The notes under the pieces are model-generated. The model was not told where the DNA came from, searched no databases, and saw nothing but the letters and a program-made list of their open reading frames with translations. Below, piece by piece: positions 34,484 through 43,900 of a stretch of DNA of 64,000 nt. The translations under genes and the position numbers were made by a program. This stretch comes from Pseudomonas moraviensis. Lineage in GTDB: Bacteria; Pseudomonadota; Gammaproteobacteria; Pseudomonadales; Pseudomonadaceae. Each line of letters begins with the position of its first letter. Positions within the stretch are counted from its first letter, which is position 1. The stretch covers positions 5,440,501 to 5,504,500 of the forward strand of contig NZ_LT629788.1 of assembly GCF_900105805.1 (NCBI RefSeq), written 5' to 3'.

Positions 34484-34964
34484 GTACGCACGTTCTGGGT
34501 TTGCAGCGAAAATGTTGAAACCATTCAGATCGGTGCTTCCATTAAAGTTTGCTGACACCGTCATCCGCAGTAATGGGACAACGCTGTCGAGCAGGCATGA
34601 CAGCAGTATCAGCATTGAAGCCATCCTGCCGGTCACCTACGCGATTTAGCAATTCCGTTGGGAAGATGTCTGGTACGACGGCGGATTCAGGAATCAACGT
34701 ATTTACAAATACTATCTCGGCCTGTATCCCCATTCGCAGCAAGTCAAGTTGGTGGACTGGATTGCTGAAGGTCCGGTAAAGAATGTGGTATTTGCTTTCG
34801 GTAATAAAGTCGAAGCATGGAATGCAGTGTTTCAGGCAGGAATTCTGCTTCGCCCGGACAGGGACGTTTTTCGCTTCACCGCTCTGGATCAATTCGGCAC
34901 TGAGCATAAGTTGGCTATCCGCACTGACTTTAAAGAGCGAAGCTTCAGGCTGGAACGAGGCTGA
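34484..34964 (+). pseudogene. Decayed paralogue of the 343- and 328-residue island proteins
   Basis: Translation in two frames shows a broken relative of the gene at 35896. It begins at VRTFWV (homologous to VRTFWVSTSSAG there), shifts frame near 34546, continues as SNGTTLSSRHDSSISIEA against SNGTTLSSVQDSSVTIEA, meets an in-frame TAG at 34647-34649, and resumes with QFRWEDVWYDGG, YLGLYPHSQQVKLVDW and LDQFGTEHKLAIRTDF to end in RSFRLERG. About 130 N-terminal residues are missing, and an internal block of roughly 60 residues is absent. It cannot make an intact protein. Confidence 0.88.
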
Positions 34965-35110
34965 TACTTCATCTTTTCTGAAATCCCACCGCCGGCATTC
35001 CGTGCCGTCACCCATGACGGCGGCTTTGAATCGGAGCGAGCTTGGCGTCATCTCTGTCGGTGCCGGCGCCTAGTGGCTAAACTGCGCGCCTCACTGCCAG
35101 GATTGCCCCC

Positions 35111-35722
35111 ATGTTGCTGATGCTCTATCTGATTGCCATCACCGCTGAAGCCATGACTGGCGCGCTGTCTGCCGGTCGTCGCGGCATGGACTGGTTCGGT
35201 GTGGTGCTGATTGCCTGCATCACGGCGTTGGGCGGTGGCTCAGTGCGTGATGTGTTGCTTGGGCATTATCCGCTGACCTGGGTCAAGCACCCGGAATACC
35301 TGGTGCTGACCTCGGTTGCGGCAATGTTCACCGTATTCACCGCGCGCTGGATGCGCCATCTGCGCTCGCTGTTCCTGGTGCTCGACGCTGTCGGTCTGGT
35401 GGCGTTTACGCTGATCGGCTGCATGACCGCTCTGGAAATGGGCCATGGCATGCTGGTGGCTTCGGTCAGCGGCGTGATCACCGGGGTATTCGGCGGCATC
35501 CTGCGGGATATTTTCTGCAACGACATTCCGCTGATTTTTCGGCGCGAACTGTATGCGAGTGTCTCCTTCGCTGCCGCGTGGTGCTACATGCTGTGTCTTT
35601 ATTTGAATGTGCCGAGCGAACAAGCCATTTTGATCACACTATTCGGCGGGTTTTTGTTACGTCTGCTTGCCATCCGTTTCCATTGGGAAATGCCAAAATT
35701 CGTTTATAACGACGAGCATTAA
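35111..35722 (+). CDS. TRIC-type channel family protein (UPF0126)
   Basis: A 203-residue inner-membrane protein of the trimeric intracellular cation channel family. Two repeats of three helices each carry the glycine-rich signature: ALGGGSVRDVLLG in the first and GVFGGILRDIFCND in the second. Seven hydrophobic segments are visible. Bacterial members form K+-permeable trimers; the physiological role here is unknown. It lies between the pseudogene and the first intact island paralogue but is a common core family in Pseudomonas, so it may have been captured in the island's boundary rather than carried with it. Confidence 0.9.
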   Translation: MLLMLYLIAITAEAMTGALSAGRRGMDWFGVVLIACITALGGGSVRDVLLGHYPLTWVKHPEYLVLTSVAAMFTVFTARWMRHLRSLFLVLDAVGLVAFTLIGCMTALEMGHGMLVASVSGVITGVFGGILRDIFCNDIPLIFRRELYASVSFAAAWCYMLCLYLNVPSEQAILITLFGGFLLRLLAIRFHWEMPKFVYNDEH

Positions 35723-35895
35723 TAACTTTGCAGGGATTATTGGCCTGTCGAATAAAGTCCGGTAAATCGTCATGGACTTGCAAGTGTATGTTTCTTACAT
35801 TTTTCGCTTTGCTGTTTATTTGAAGGGTCTGTAGTTTTTTTGTTGGCACCTTTTCGATGTCAATATTCAAATACAACTTTTCAAGGAAATGCATC

Positions 35896-36927
35896 ATGAG
35901 TGAAAGCATGGACGCTACACACGGTCAGCAAACCATTGCGCCAGTACTTACAGGCCTCGCCCGTTTAAGCGTCAAGTTCGACGCCAATGACAGTACTCGC
36001 AGCAAAACACTGTTCGGTAATGGCCGGATGCAGGTCAAGGTTCAAGTTCTGGTTACCGGGGTAGACGCCGACGGCAATACCATGCACGTACCGGCTGATG
36101 TAATGGACAGTATCGAGCTCATTCATTACAGCACCGGCAATACGTTGCGCGACGGCTGGGCCGCGAGCACTGTGCAAGGTCGCTTTACCCTTGAGGCAAG
36201 GCCTTCACTCACTGCCTCAGAGGTTCACGACGATGATCTGGAAAATGATAGTGCCCATCCGCAGGTACGCACGTTCTGGGTATCCACGTCCAGCGCCGGG
36301 ACCACCCGGATTGGCGCGCGTCTGTCTCTGAACGGTGAGAGGATTCTCAGCAACGGAACCACACTTTCCAGTGTCCAGGACAGCAGTGTAACCATCGAAG
36401 CACAACCCCCTTCGGCGTACTCCATGGAAGAATTTCGTTGGTATCAAACCCGGCGCGGCGACGAATTGCCGGGTAATCGGATCTGGAGCTATCGTCTGGG
36501 ACTGTATCCGCGGGGGCAGCAGATCAAGCTGGTCGATTGGGTTGTAGACGGTATAGAGAAAGGGGCTGATCATGATTTTGCGGGGGGTAACAGGCTTAAT
36601 GAAAGCAAAACCAATTATATGAAGGTCATTCTTGCCAGCCCTGAAACCCGTGAGGTGACAGTGTCCTTGCCGGTTAAAGGTGATCCTTTTGTATTCGCTT
36701 TTTTCCCCGACGCCCATACCTGGGAGGACGAGAATTATACTGTCAGGGTTCAGAGCGACGGCGAGTTTACCGTCGTACAAGCGCTGTCGGAATACTCGAA
36801 AATCGGAAAAGCATTCAAATACGGAAATAAACTTTATTTTCTGGCCATTGATGAACACGGCACGGAGCATAGGCTGGCGATTCGCGTGAACTTCTACGAG
36901 CGTAATTTATACCTGGAGCGAGGTTGA
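35896..36927 (+). CDS. Unrecognised protein, island paralogue A
   Basis: A 343-residue protein with no signal peptide or membrane helix. The start at 35896 (MSESMDATHGQQ) has AAGGAAA upstream. The sequence is rich in beta-strand patterns. It shares with paralogue B (39879) the blocks NGRMQVKVQVLVTGVDADG, WVSTSSAG, LGLYPRGQQIKLVDW and IDEHGTEHRLAIRVNFYERN. The third relative is the pseudogene at 34484. I do not recognise the family. Its position upstream of an LRR protein and an RHS protein suggests a role with those, perhaps as adaptor, chaperone or secreted partner, but this is only inference. Confidence 0.8.
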   Translation: MSESMDATHGQQTIAPVLTGLARLSVKFDANDSTRSKTLFGNGRMQVKVQVLVTGVDADGNTMHVPADVMDSIELIHYSTGNTLRDGWAASTVQGRFTLEARPSLTASEVHDDDLENDSAHPQVRTFWVSTSSAGTTRIGARLSLNGERILSNGTTLSSVQDSSVTIEAQPPSAYSMEEFRWYQTRRGDELPGNRIWSYRLGLYPRGQQIKLVDWVVDGIEKGADHDFAGGNRLNESKTNYMKVILASPETREVTVSLPVKGDPFVFAFFPDAHTWEDENYTVRVQSDGEFTVVQALSEYSKIGKAFKYGNKLYFLAIDEHGTEHRLAIRVNFYERNLYLERG

Positions 36928-37111
36928 GTCTCCACTGATGCAATGTCGGTGGATGGAATAGATATATATATGCTTTTTGGCATGACGACTACCGATAAGC
37001 TGCGGTGTTCAGTTATCAGGTAATCGCACCGAACGTGCTGTTATTTATATCTAGCGTTGGCCTTCCAGCTATGCGAGGGCCAACACACCCATATATCAAG
37101 GATGAGTAGTC

Positions 37112-39541
37112 ATGACTGGCAAACCGCCCAGAGTCAAACCTGTACCCGCCCCAACCAAAACCCCCGATTTCAGCGTAGAGGATGCTCACTGGTCATCCTC
37201 CGTTTCTTCATCAACGCCGGCTCTGCCCATCCCGCGCCGCCTGGAGCCCGCGCATCCTTCTCTGGCGCCTGCCCCGGCCGCATTGACGCCAGAGATCTGG
37301 GTGAGCGTGAACCCGAGCTCTTCCGTGATCAATGAACTCACGATGCACGTCGCGAAGTCTTCACTGGCAGATTACTGGATACCCACACCCAAAAAACTCG
37401 GCGAGTTCGATGCGCAAGGCATGCGGATCGTGAAGCAGCGTCAGTATGTTGCCGTAGACGATGACCATATGGTGCAAGTGGTGCTGGATGTCGAGAGTGG
37501 CCTGTTTCGTGCCACGCTGGCCAGTGAACTCGACCCTTCCGGCCCGCTGATGAAACTCGACAGCGAGGGCCGGTTCTGGGGCCCGCTTGACAGCGATTTC
37601 GCCACCGTCACCGATTCAATATCAGTACAAACCGCACAACTTTTCCGCCGGATGGGTCGTTCTGTGGCGCAGTTTTCCGACGCCACGGTTGCACGCCTGC
37701 TGGCAGTGAGTGGCGTCGATGAAGTCGTCCTGCGCGATGTGCTCATTAATGATCGTCCTGCGCCGTTTTTACTGGAGGACACCATCAGGCGCTTCGAACT
37801 TGATCAGAAGATTCAGGCGCAGGGACGCGGGGCCGCACCTGAGCGGTTTACGAGGTTCAAGGAACTGGAAGACGCCTTTGAAGCCAATTGCGATGAACAT
37901 ACTTTACGGATGCGCCGGGTATTTCCAAATCTACCGAAAACGGCTGCACTGGCGATATGGCGCAACATGAGCGCCGCCGAGCGTTTACATATGCACAACC
38001 AGCCTGGCATGCCACAGCGAGTGGCGAAAGAGGCACTGGTGGCGCTTCGGGATATTCGCCTGGCGAGGGCCAGGGAAGGTATTTATCTGGAGGCGGTATC
38101 CAATCTGGACAGTGATCGGCTAGTGCTGCATATGCTCGGAAATCTCGCGAACTGGCCGCGGCAGATTGCTTTCGAGATTCGCCAGGGGGCTGGGGACGGG
38201 CCTGTGCTCAGCACTAGCGGCGACGCCCGGTCGCCGTTTCGTCACATACTGATTCGTGAGGATGATGGCTATGTCATCCAAAGCAGCGACGCCCAAATAC
38301 CTGAGGGCTCGAAGGATCTGTATTCAGCCATCTGGCTTGTGTTGTTGCCCGGGCATCGCCGTTTGCTGGGTGTGACAGAAGGCGGGGGTGCGGCGCTGCA
38401 GCAGCTGATCCGTGCACTGCCGTTGCCGTCGCACCATGCCGTGAACGAATTGCTGGGGCTGCCGACGCTTCCGGTTACCGCCGATCCAGCCATCGCGCGA
38501 TATGGGCAAACGGGGCACCTGCGAGGGGGAGGTGACGACAACCCGCTATCGCCAAAGTCCGTTGTAGAGCGCGTACGTAATCTATATCCGCATCTTCCAG
38601 ATGAGGAGGTGACGGCATTTATCACTGAGCGCTTGAAGAGTGATTCATCAGACGTTTTGTTTCGCCTGGAAACAGAGCTTGCGACGTTGCGTGAGGAATT
38701 GGCGGTATGGACGGCCGAAGGGACATTACCCCATACACCGACAGCGCAACCAGAAGGCGCGCCGACACCCGCCGGACAGCGCCAGGCTCGCGAGCAATTC
38801 AGCACAAAGTTGCAAGCTATCTGGCAACGCAAGTCGGTTTCGAAGTGGGACGAGGGAGACGATCATTTTTCTCACTACGTTGATTTTTCGGGTGAATTAC
38901 CAAGGTTGTCCAGCCGGTTTGAATATGTAACAGAGTTGATATTGACCGCAAATGAACCGATAGCACGGATAGGTGCATTTCTTGACAGTTTTCCAAATCT
39001 TCAACATTTGGGAGTGTTTGGCATAAAAACAGAGGAATTCCCGTCAGGAATATTTCTAATGCGCCAGTTAAGCGATCTTGCGCTGGACGGGTGCTCGCTG
39101 ACACTGTCCGAGGCCACAGTTGAAGGATTGTCCAGAATTGAAACGCTTACCCGCTTGAATTTGGCAAACAATCCTCTGACAGTTACTCCGCATGTAGGCT
39201 ACATGGCTGGCTTGACCGGATTGATGCTGAGCAACGCAAATCTTACCAGCGTTCCTTCAGGCATAGATCGGCTCACGAAACTGGGTGTCGTGGCCTTGCA
39301 TGATAATAATATTTCAGACGTGGGATATGAACTGTTAGAGATTCCGGATACCCAGGATCTGTTCATCGGTTTATTGAATAATCCGCTGAGTGCCGCGTCA
39401 AGGCAGCGGATTGGTCAGTATCTTGAAAATTCCAGTATGGATCGAAAGGTGGAAATCCATACGGAGGAGGTAGTTTTACAGTCCGACTCCGATAGTGAGT
39501 CCTCGGAGAGCGGTTTTTCGACAGGTTCAGAGAGTGACTGA
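37112..39541 (+). CDS. LRR protein related to large Pseudomonas dermonecrotic/NEL-type toxins
   Basis: An 809-residue protein without a signal peptide. Residues 1-65 are Pro/Ser-rich. Residues 100-160 (YVAVDDDHMVQVVLDVESGL, LKLDSEGRFWGPL-like) and the central helical part resemble the region preceding the LRRs in large Pseudomonas proteins annotated with dermonecrotic-toxin or NEL ubiquitin-ligase domains. Leucine-rich repeats span residues about 604-775 (LTRLNLANNPLTV, LTGLMLSNANLTSVPSGI, LGVVALHDNNISDVG). After the last repeat (NPLSAASRQRIGQYLE) a Ser/Asp/Glu-rich tail ends the protein where a NEL domain would be expected. It may be a truncated effector or a distinct short form. Target unknown. 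Confidence 0.7.
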   Translation: MTGKPPRVKPVPAPTKTPDFSVEDAHWSSSVSSSTPALPIPRRLEPAHPSLAPAPAALTPEIWVSVNPSSSVINELTMHVAKSSLADYWIPTPKKLGEFDAQGMRIVKQRQYVAVDDDHMVQVVLDVESGLFRATLASELDPSGPLMKLDSEGRFWGPLDSDFATVTDSISVQTAQLFRRMGRSVAQFSDATVARLLAVSGVDEVVLRDVLINDRPAPFLLEDTIRRFELDQKIQAQGRGAAPERFTRFKELEDAFEANCDEHTLRMRRVFPNLPKTAALAIWRNMSAAERLHMHNQPGMPQRVAKEALVALRDIRLARAREGIYLEAVSNLDSDRLVLHMLGNLANWPRQIAFEIRQGAGDGPVLSTSGDARSPFRHILIREDDGYVIQSSDAQIPEGSKDLYSAIWLVLLPGHRRLLGVTEGGGAALQQLIRALPLPSHHAVNELLGLPTLPVTADPAIARYGQTGHLRGGGDDNPLSPKSVVERVRNLYPHLPDEEVTAFITERLKSDSSDVLFRLETELATLREELAVWTAEGTLPHTPTAQPEGAPTPAGQRQAREQFSTKLQAIWQRKSVSKWDEGDDHFSHYVDFSGELPRLSSRFEYVTELILTANEPIARIGAFLDSFPNLQHLGVFGIKTEEFPSGIFLMRQLSDLALDGCSLTLSEATVEGLSRIETLTRLNLANNPLTVTPHVGYMAGLTGLMLSNANLTSVPSGIDRLTKLGVVALHDNNISDVGYELLEIPDTQDLFIGLLNNPLSAASRQRIGQYLENSSMDRKVEIHTEEVVLQSDSDSESSESGFSTGSESD

Positions 39542-39878
39542 ATATTGGTTAAAGTAACGACTCCTTTGTTTTTCTGACATAGCCAGACAAGAAATAGACT
39601 ACTCGATGGCTCCGCTTCTGATTCTGTGACGGTCAGGTCGGGAGGGGAGCAATCATTGAGTGCCAGAACCAAAGGATGGCAGGGGAGTTGTTGCAGGCGG
39701 TTGTATAAAACTCACGATTCTTCAAGATATTAGTATTTATGTGAGTTGTTGGAGGTGATGTTGAAATATTACTTCCTCATAATTTGTCTAATGTCGCAGC
39801 TGTTATTATTTAAATCTAGCCTCAATACTTTGCTGAGTCCTTAAAGGGCGAAATCTTCAGTCAGCCAGGTATTGTTAA
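39542..39878 (+). other. AT-rich gap between LRR gene and paralogue B
   Basis: This 337 nt stretch contains no convincing gene and is visibly richer in A and T than the flanking backbone. No remnant of a NEL domain is seen after the LRR stop. At 39799-39820 it contains GCTGTTATTATTTAAATCTA followed by GC, very similar to a sequence at 37038-37054 ahead of the LRR gene, so it probably includes a promoter for paralogue B and the RHS gene. Confidence 0.55.
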
Positions 39879-40865
39879 ATGTTTAATGATCATATTGGTA
39901 TTTCTCGTATCGAGGTAAAACTCGACGCCACAAGGTCGGGCCAGCATAAAGTGCTGTATGCCAATGGACGTATGCAGGTGCGCGTGTTGGTGCTTCTGCA
40001 CGGGATCGATAACAACGGCGATGGTGCATCACTGCATGGGCACCCCGCCTTACAGTCCCTGCGACTTATTGACTATAACGGTGCTCGGCCGCTGGAAGGG
40101 GCCTGGAGCGTTTCGTTGCAGGAAAACCGTTATGCCCACGAAATGTCAGGTGGGGCACCGCGGATCACCGAAATCCCACGTGCCACGCATAACCGGATAA
40201 GCGACGACTCTGATCCGGTGCAGATTTTTCAGTATTGGGTTTCGGCCACCCGGCCTGGTGTCATGGAAGTAGCCGCTGAAATCGTTATGGATAACGTGGT
40301 ATTGCGAAGTAACGGAATTGGTTTTGACAGCAGTGTCACGCTTGAGGCGATCCCGCCGAAAAAATATAACCAGAATAGTTTTTCTCTTCACAAGTACGGC
40401 ACGTTCAGCGAAAGAGTCTACGAGGAACGCATTCAGTATTTTCATCTCGGACTTCACGCTGACGGTCGTCAGATTCAGCTGCTCGACTGGTATAGCAACG
40501 ATATAGAGCTTAACCCGTATGATGCTGAAGATGCAGTGATGGTGTACTCGTCAGGCACGATAAACCACTACAGTGGCGGCGGCAGAACTTTCTATGGTTA
40601 TCTGGCGCCGATATACGGACGATCGGCCTCGGTCAATACTCCTCTCGGTTACATTACCTTTCCGATTAACGATGTGCAGGGCGTGTTGACTCTTGTGCAG
40701 CGCACGACTCTGCAGACAGAGGAGAAGCCGGCAACCGGCGAAACCTTCGAAGTTGCCGTTATTGATGAGTTCGGTACGGAGCACTGGCTTGGTATCAAAG
40801 GTGATATAGAGCAGCGAACTTTCATTCTGGGTGAATCGAAGCGTTCAACAAAACAATTTGCCTGA
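39879..40865 (+). CDS. Unrecognised protein, island paralogue B
   Basis: A 328-residue soluble protein, diverged homologue of the protein at 35896. Shared blocks are ISRIEVKLDATRSGQHKVLY with NGRMQVRVLVLLHGID, FQYWVSATRPG, RSNGIGFDSSVTLEAIPPKK, FHLGLHADGRQIQLLDW and VIDEFGTEHWLGIKGDIEQR. It differs most in the middle (about residues 215-280), with a Gly/Tyr-rich HYSGGGRTFYGY segment. It ends 83 nt before the RHS gene, in the same direction, so it may be co-transcribed. Family and role are unrecognised. Confidence 0.8.
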   Translation: MFNDHIGISRIEVKLDATRSGQHKVLYANGRMQVRVLVLLHGIDNNGDGASLHGHPALQSLRLIDYNGARPLEGAWSVSLQENRYAHEMSGGAPRITEIPRATHNRISDDSDPVQIFQYWVSATRPGVMEVAAEIVMDNVVLRSNGIGFDSSVTLEAIPPKKYNQNSFSLHKYGTFSERVYEERIQYFHLGLHADGRQIQLLDWYSNDIELNPYDAEDAVMVYSSGTINHYSGGGRTFYGYLAPIYGRSASVNTPLGYITFPINDVQGVLTLVQRTTLQTEEKPATGETFEVAVIDEFGTEHWLGIKGDIEQRTFILGESKRSTKQFA

Positions 40866-40948
40866 TTTCATCTGCATGGTCAGCGGGTTCTCGCTGGCCG
40901 GTTTTGAACTGCCAGTAGCACAATCTTGAAATAAAGGGACGTTTTTCA

Positions 40949-43900
40949 ATGGCAAGTAATTTATCTTCCGCTGTTCATTCAAACGCTTTCAACTTTGGTG
41001 AGTTTGTATCAGGAGGCGTTGACCCGCGCACCGGCATGTACACAAGCTCCTTTTCCTTGGGAAAGTTGCACTCGTCGGATCTGAACGGTCCGGAATTTGC
41101 ACTTTCCCTGAGCTTCAATCCGCTCAACCAGGCGGACTCCGGTTTCGGCATCGGCTGGTCTTTGACGATGACCAATTACGACATGCTCAGCAAAGTCATG
41201 ACGCTGTCCAACGGTGAGCGCTACAAGGCTGTGGAAACATCCACCGGTCTGAAGTTCAGGGAAATGAAGCTGCAAACGGCGAAGGTATTGGTGACCGGAG
41301 CAGGGCGCTATGAAGTTCGATACAAGGATGGTCGGCGTGAACTGCTCAAGGTCCTGGCTGGCACTCAGGTCGCCGTAGCGGAAAAAATAATCGCGGCGAA
41401 CGGTGTGAGCATTTCGCTCAAGCACGAATTATTCAATCAGTTTCCCAGACTGGCGGAAATCCGTGATGCCAAACGATGCCTGCTGAAAATTACCCGCACT
41501 GAAGGTCAAGTGAAATTGACCCGGCATCCTGACATTTCGTCCAGTTCAACCTACAAGTTGCTCTTGAAAAACAGTCGGGTAACGGCCATCGAGCTTCCGG
41601 TCGGTAACGGCTGGGAGCTGGAATATGAAATCATCGATGGGGCCAGCTACTTGTGGCGCGTCGTCAACCCGTTGCGTGGCGTAGAAATCATTCGCTACAA
41701 GCGCCAGGGTCACCATTTCGTCAATGACGGGGAAAAGACACTCCCGTTTGTCATAGCTCACGATGCTTATCCAGGACGTGGCCAGCCCCGGCTTTGCAGG
41801 GCATACACATACTCCGACCATAATTTTCTCGGACAAGGCCTTCTCCCGGCCACGGACAATGATCTGGATCCGCTCTATCTGGCGCCCGGTCACTATGTCT
41901 ACACCTCGGACGAGCAGTTGCTGGTGAGCGGCAAAGTCCATACCCGCATTAAACGCACCTACAACAAGTTCCATCTGTTGGTGGCTGAGGTTACAACCTG
42001 CGGCGACGCCCAGATCGCCACCGCCACGGAGTATCACGGTTCTGTCGCCAAACCTTTCAATGAGCAGTTGGCGCAATTCCGCCTGCCCAAGGTTCAGACG
42101 GTGACTTACCTCGATCGGCGCACTCAGCAGAAGCGCGAGGAAACGACCGTCACCGAGTTCGATGGCGAAGGCAACCTGATCAGGCACGTCGAGCCGAACG
42201 GGGTGACGACTTCGACGGAGTTTCATCCGGCAAGCGGAGGCGACAATTGCCCGCAGGATCCGCTGGGGTTTTCCAGATTTCCAAGGAAGAGGACGGTCAC
42301 CGCTGCCGCGTCGGGCGGTGCTGCGACGGTCACGTACTACGACTATGCCCTGCACCCGGCGTTGGCAGGTGCGGAACTGCCATCCGTATTACCGATCACG
42401 GAGCGTTTTTACGAAGTTGTGGAAGGTGTTGAGGTCTTGCGTTCGAAAACCGAACGCAGTTACCTGGACGCGCCCAAGGACCCGCTCAAGCACGGGGCCA
42501 CGAAAGAGCAAAGCATCATTCTGAATGATAAAAAAACCTCTACCCAATTTTCCTATGAGCTTGAGGGTGACAGGTTGCGGGTCAAGTCCAGCACACGCGG
42601 ATTTGACGGCGCGCTACAGACCAGTGAGAAAGTGCTGTCGACGCTGACCGGATTACAGGTCTCTGAAATCGCTGTCGAGGGCGAGCGCATCGAGCATGAA
42701 TACGATGCGATCGGCCGCGCAGTGTGCAAAACGGTTGCTTCCGGCACCCCCTATGCTGCTTCGACCCGGTGGGCCTATCTGGCTGCCAGCAAACAGCAGC
42801 CGGCTACCGTGGTGACCACCGATCCCGTTGGCGGCGAGCAAAGAGTGACCTATGACGGCCTGGAGCGGGTAGTCACCGTTCAGGAAAAGGACTGCGACCA
42901 TCCCGACAAGGACGGTCTCATCCAGACGCGCACGCTTTATTCTGCCCTGCATGATTCGGTCGGTCACAGGGTGAAAGCGACGCTGACGGATTGGCGTGAT
43001 GGCAAGCCGTATCCGGTCAGCACTCGCTACGAATTCGATTCCTGGGGGCAGGTCTGCAAGACGCTGCATGCCGATGGGCGTATCGAACACAGCGAGATGG
43101 ATCCGGTCCTTCGCCAGCAAACCGACCGGCTCCAGGGGATGGGCAGGACACTCACCGTCATTAGCGACTTCGGTAAACCGCTCAGTGTCGAGAGCTTCAA
43201 TCTGAAGAACAAGAGTCTCGGCAAGACCGTTTACACCTATGACGGATTCGGGCGCACAACCAGCGAGACAGATCCCGTCGGCAATACTACTCGATATGAA
43301 TACGACGTTTTTGACCGGATAATTCGCACCGTCCTGCCTGACGCCAGTGAGGTAGTAACCGACTACGCCGGACATAGCGATGAAGGGCTGCCGATCGGCA
43401 TCAAGGTCGGTGACAAAGCGTTGGGGCAGCAGGCCTACGATGGTCTGGGTCGTTTGATACAAAGTACCGTGGGCGGACGAAAGTCCGAGGCTGGCTATGA
43501 AGCGGGCTTCACTCAGCCACAGTGGTTCAAGAGTGCTGACGGCCAGAAAACCGAATTCACTTACTTGCGCGATCTGGGCGGTTTGCTGACTGAGCGCAAG
43601 GCGGGGGGGCTGGTCACGACCATGACTTATGACCCCGTCAGCGGCAATCCCTTGACCTGTACCGAAAACGGCAGGGAACGCCGTTTCACCTATTACCCTT
43701 CCGGGCGCGTGAAAACCGAAACGACGACCCTTGGTGCCGTCACGAAAGCAACATCCCGTACCTGGTCCCTGCAGGGGCGGCCGATCACCCATGTCGATGT
43801 ACTCGGAGCCGAAAGCACATCCGAATACGATCAGCATGGTCGCCTGCTATCCACCTCGCAGGGCACGCTGAAAACCGAGTTCCACTACAACATACAGACG

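Noticed and set aside
39542..39878. Possible remnant NEL ligase domain after the LRR gene
   Set aside because: No frame of this AT-rich gap shows a NEL-like cysteine motif or any continuation of the LRR protein.
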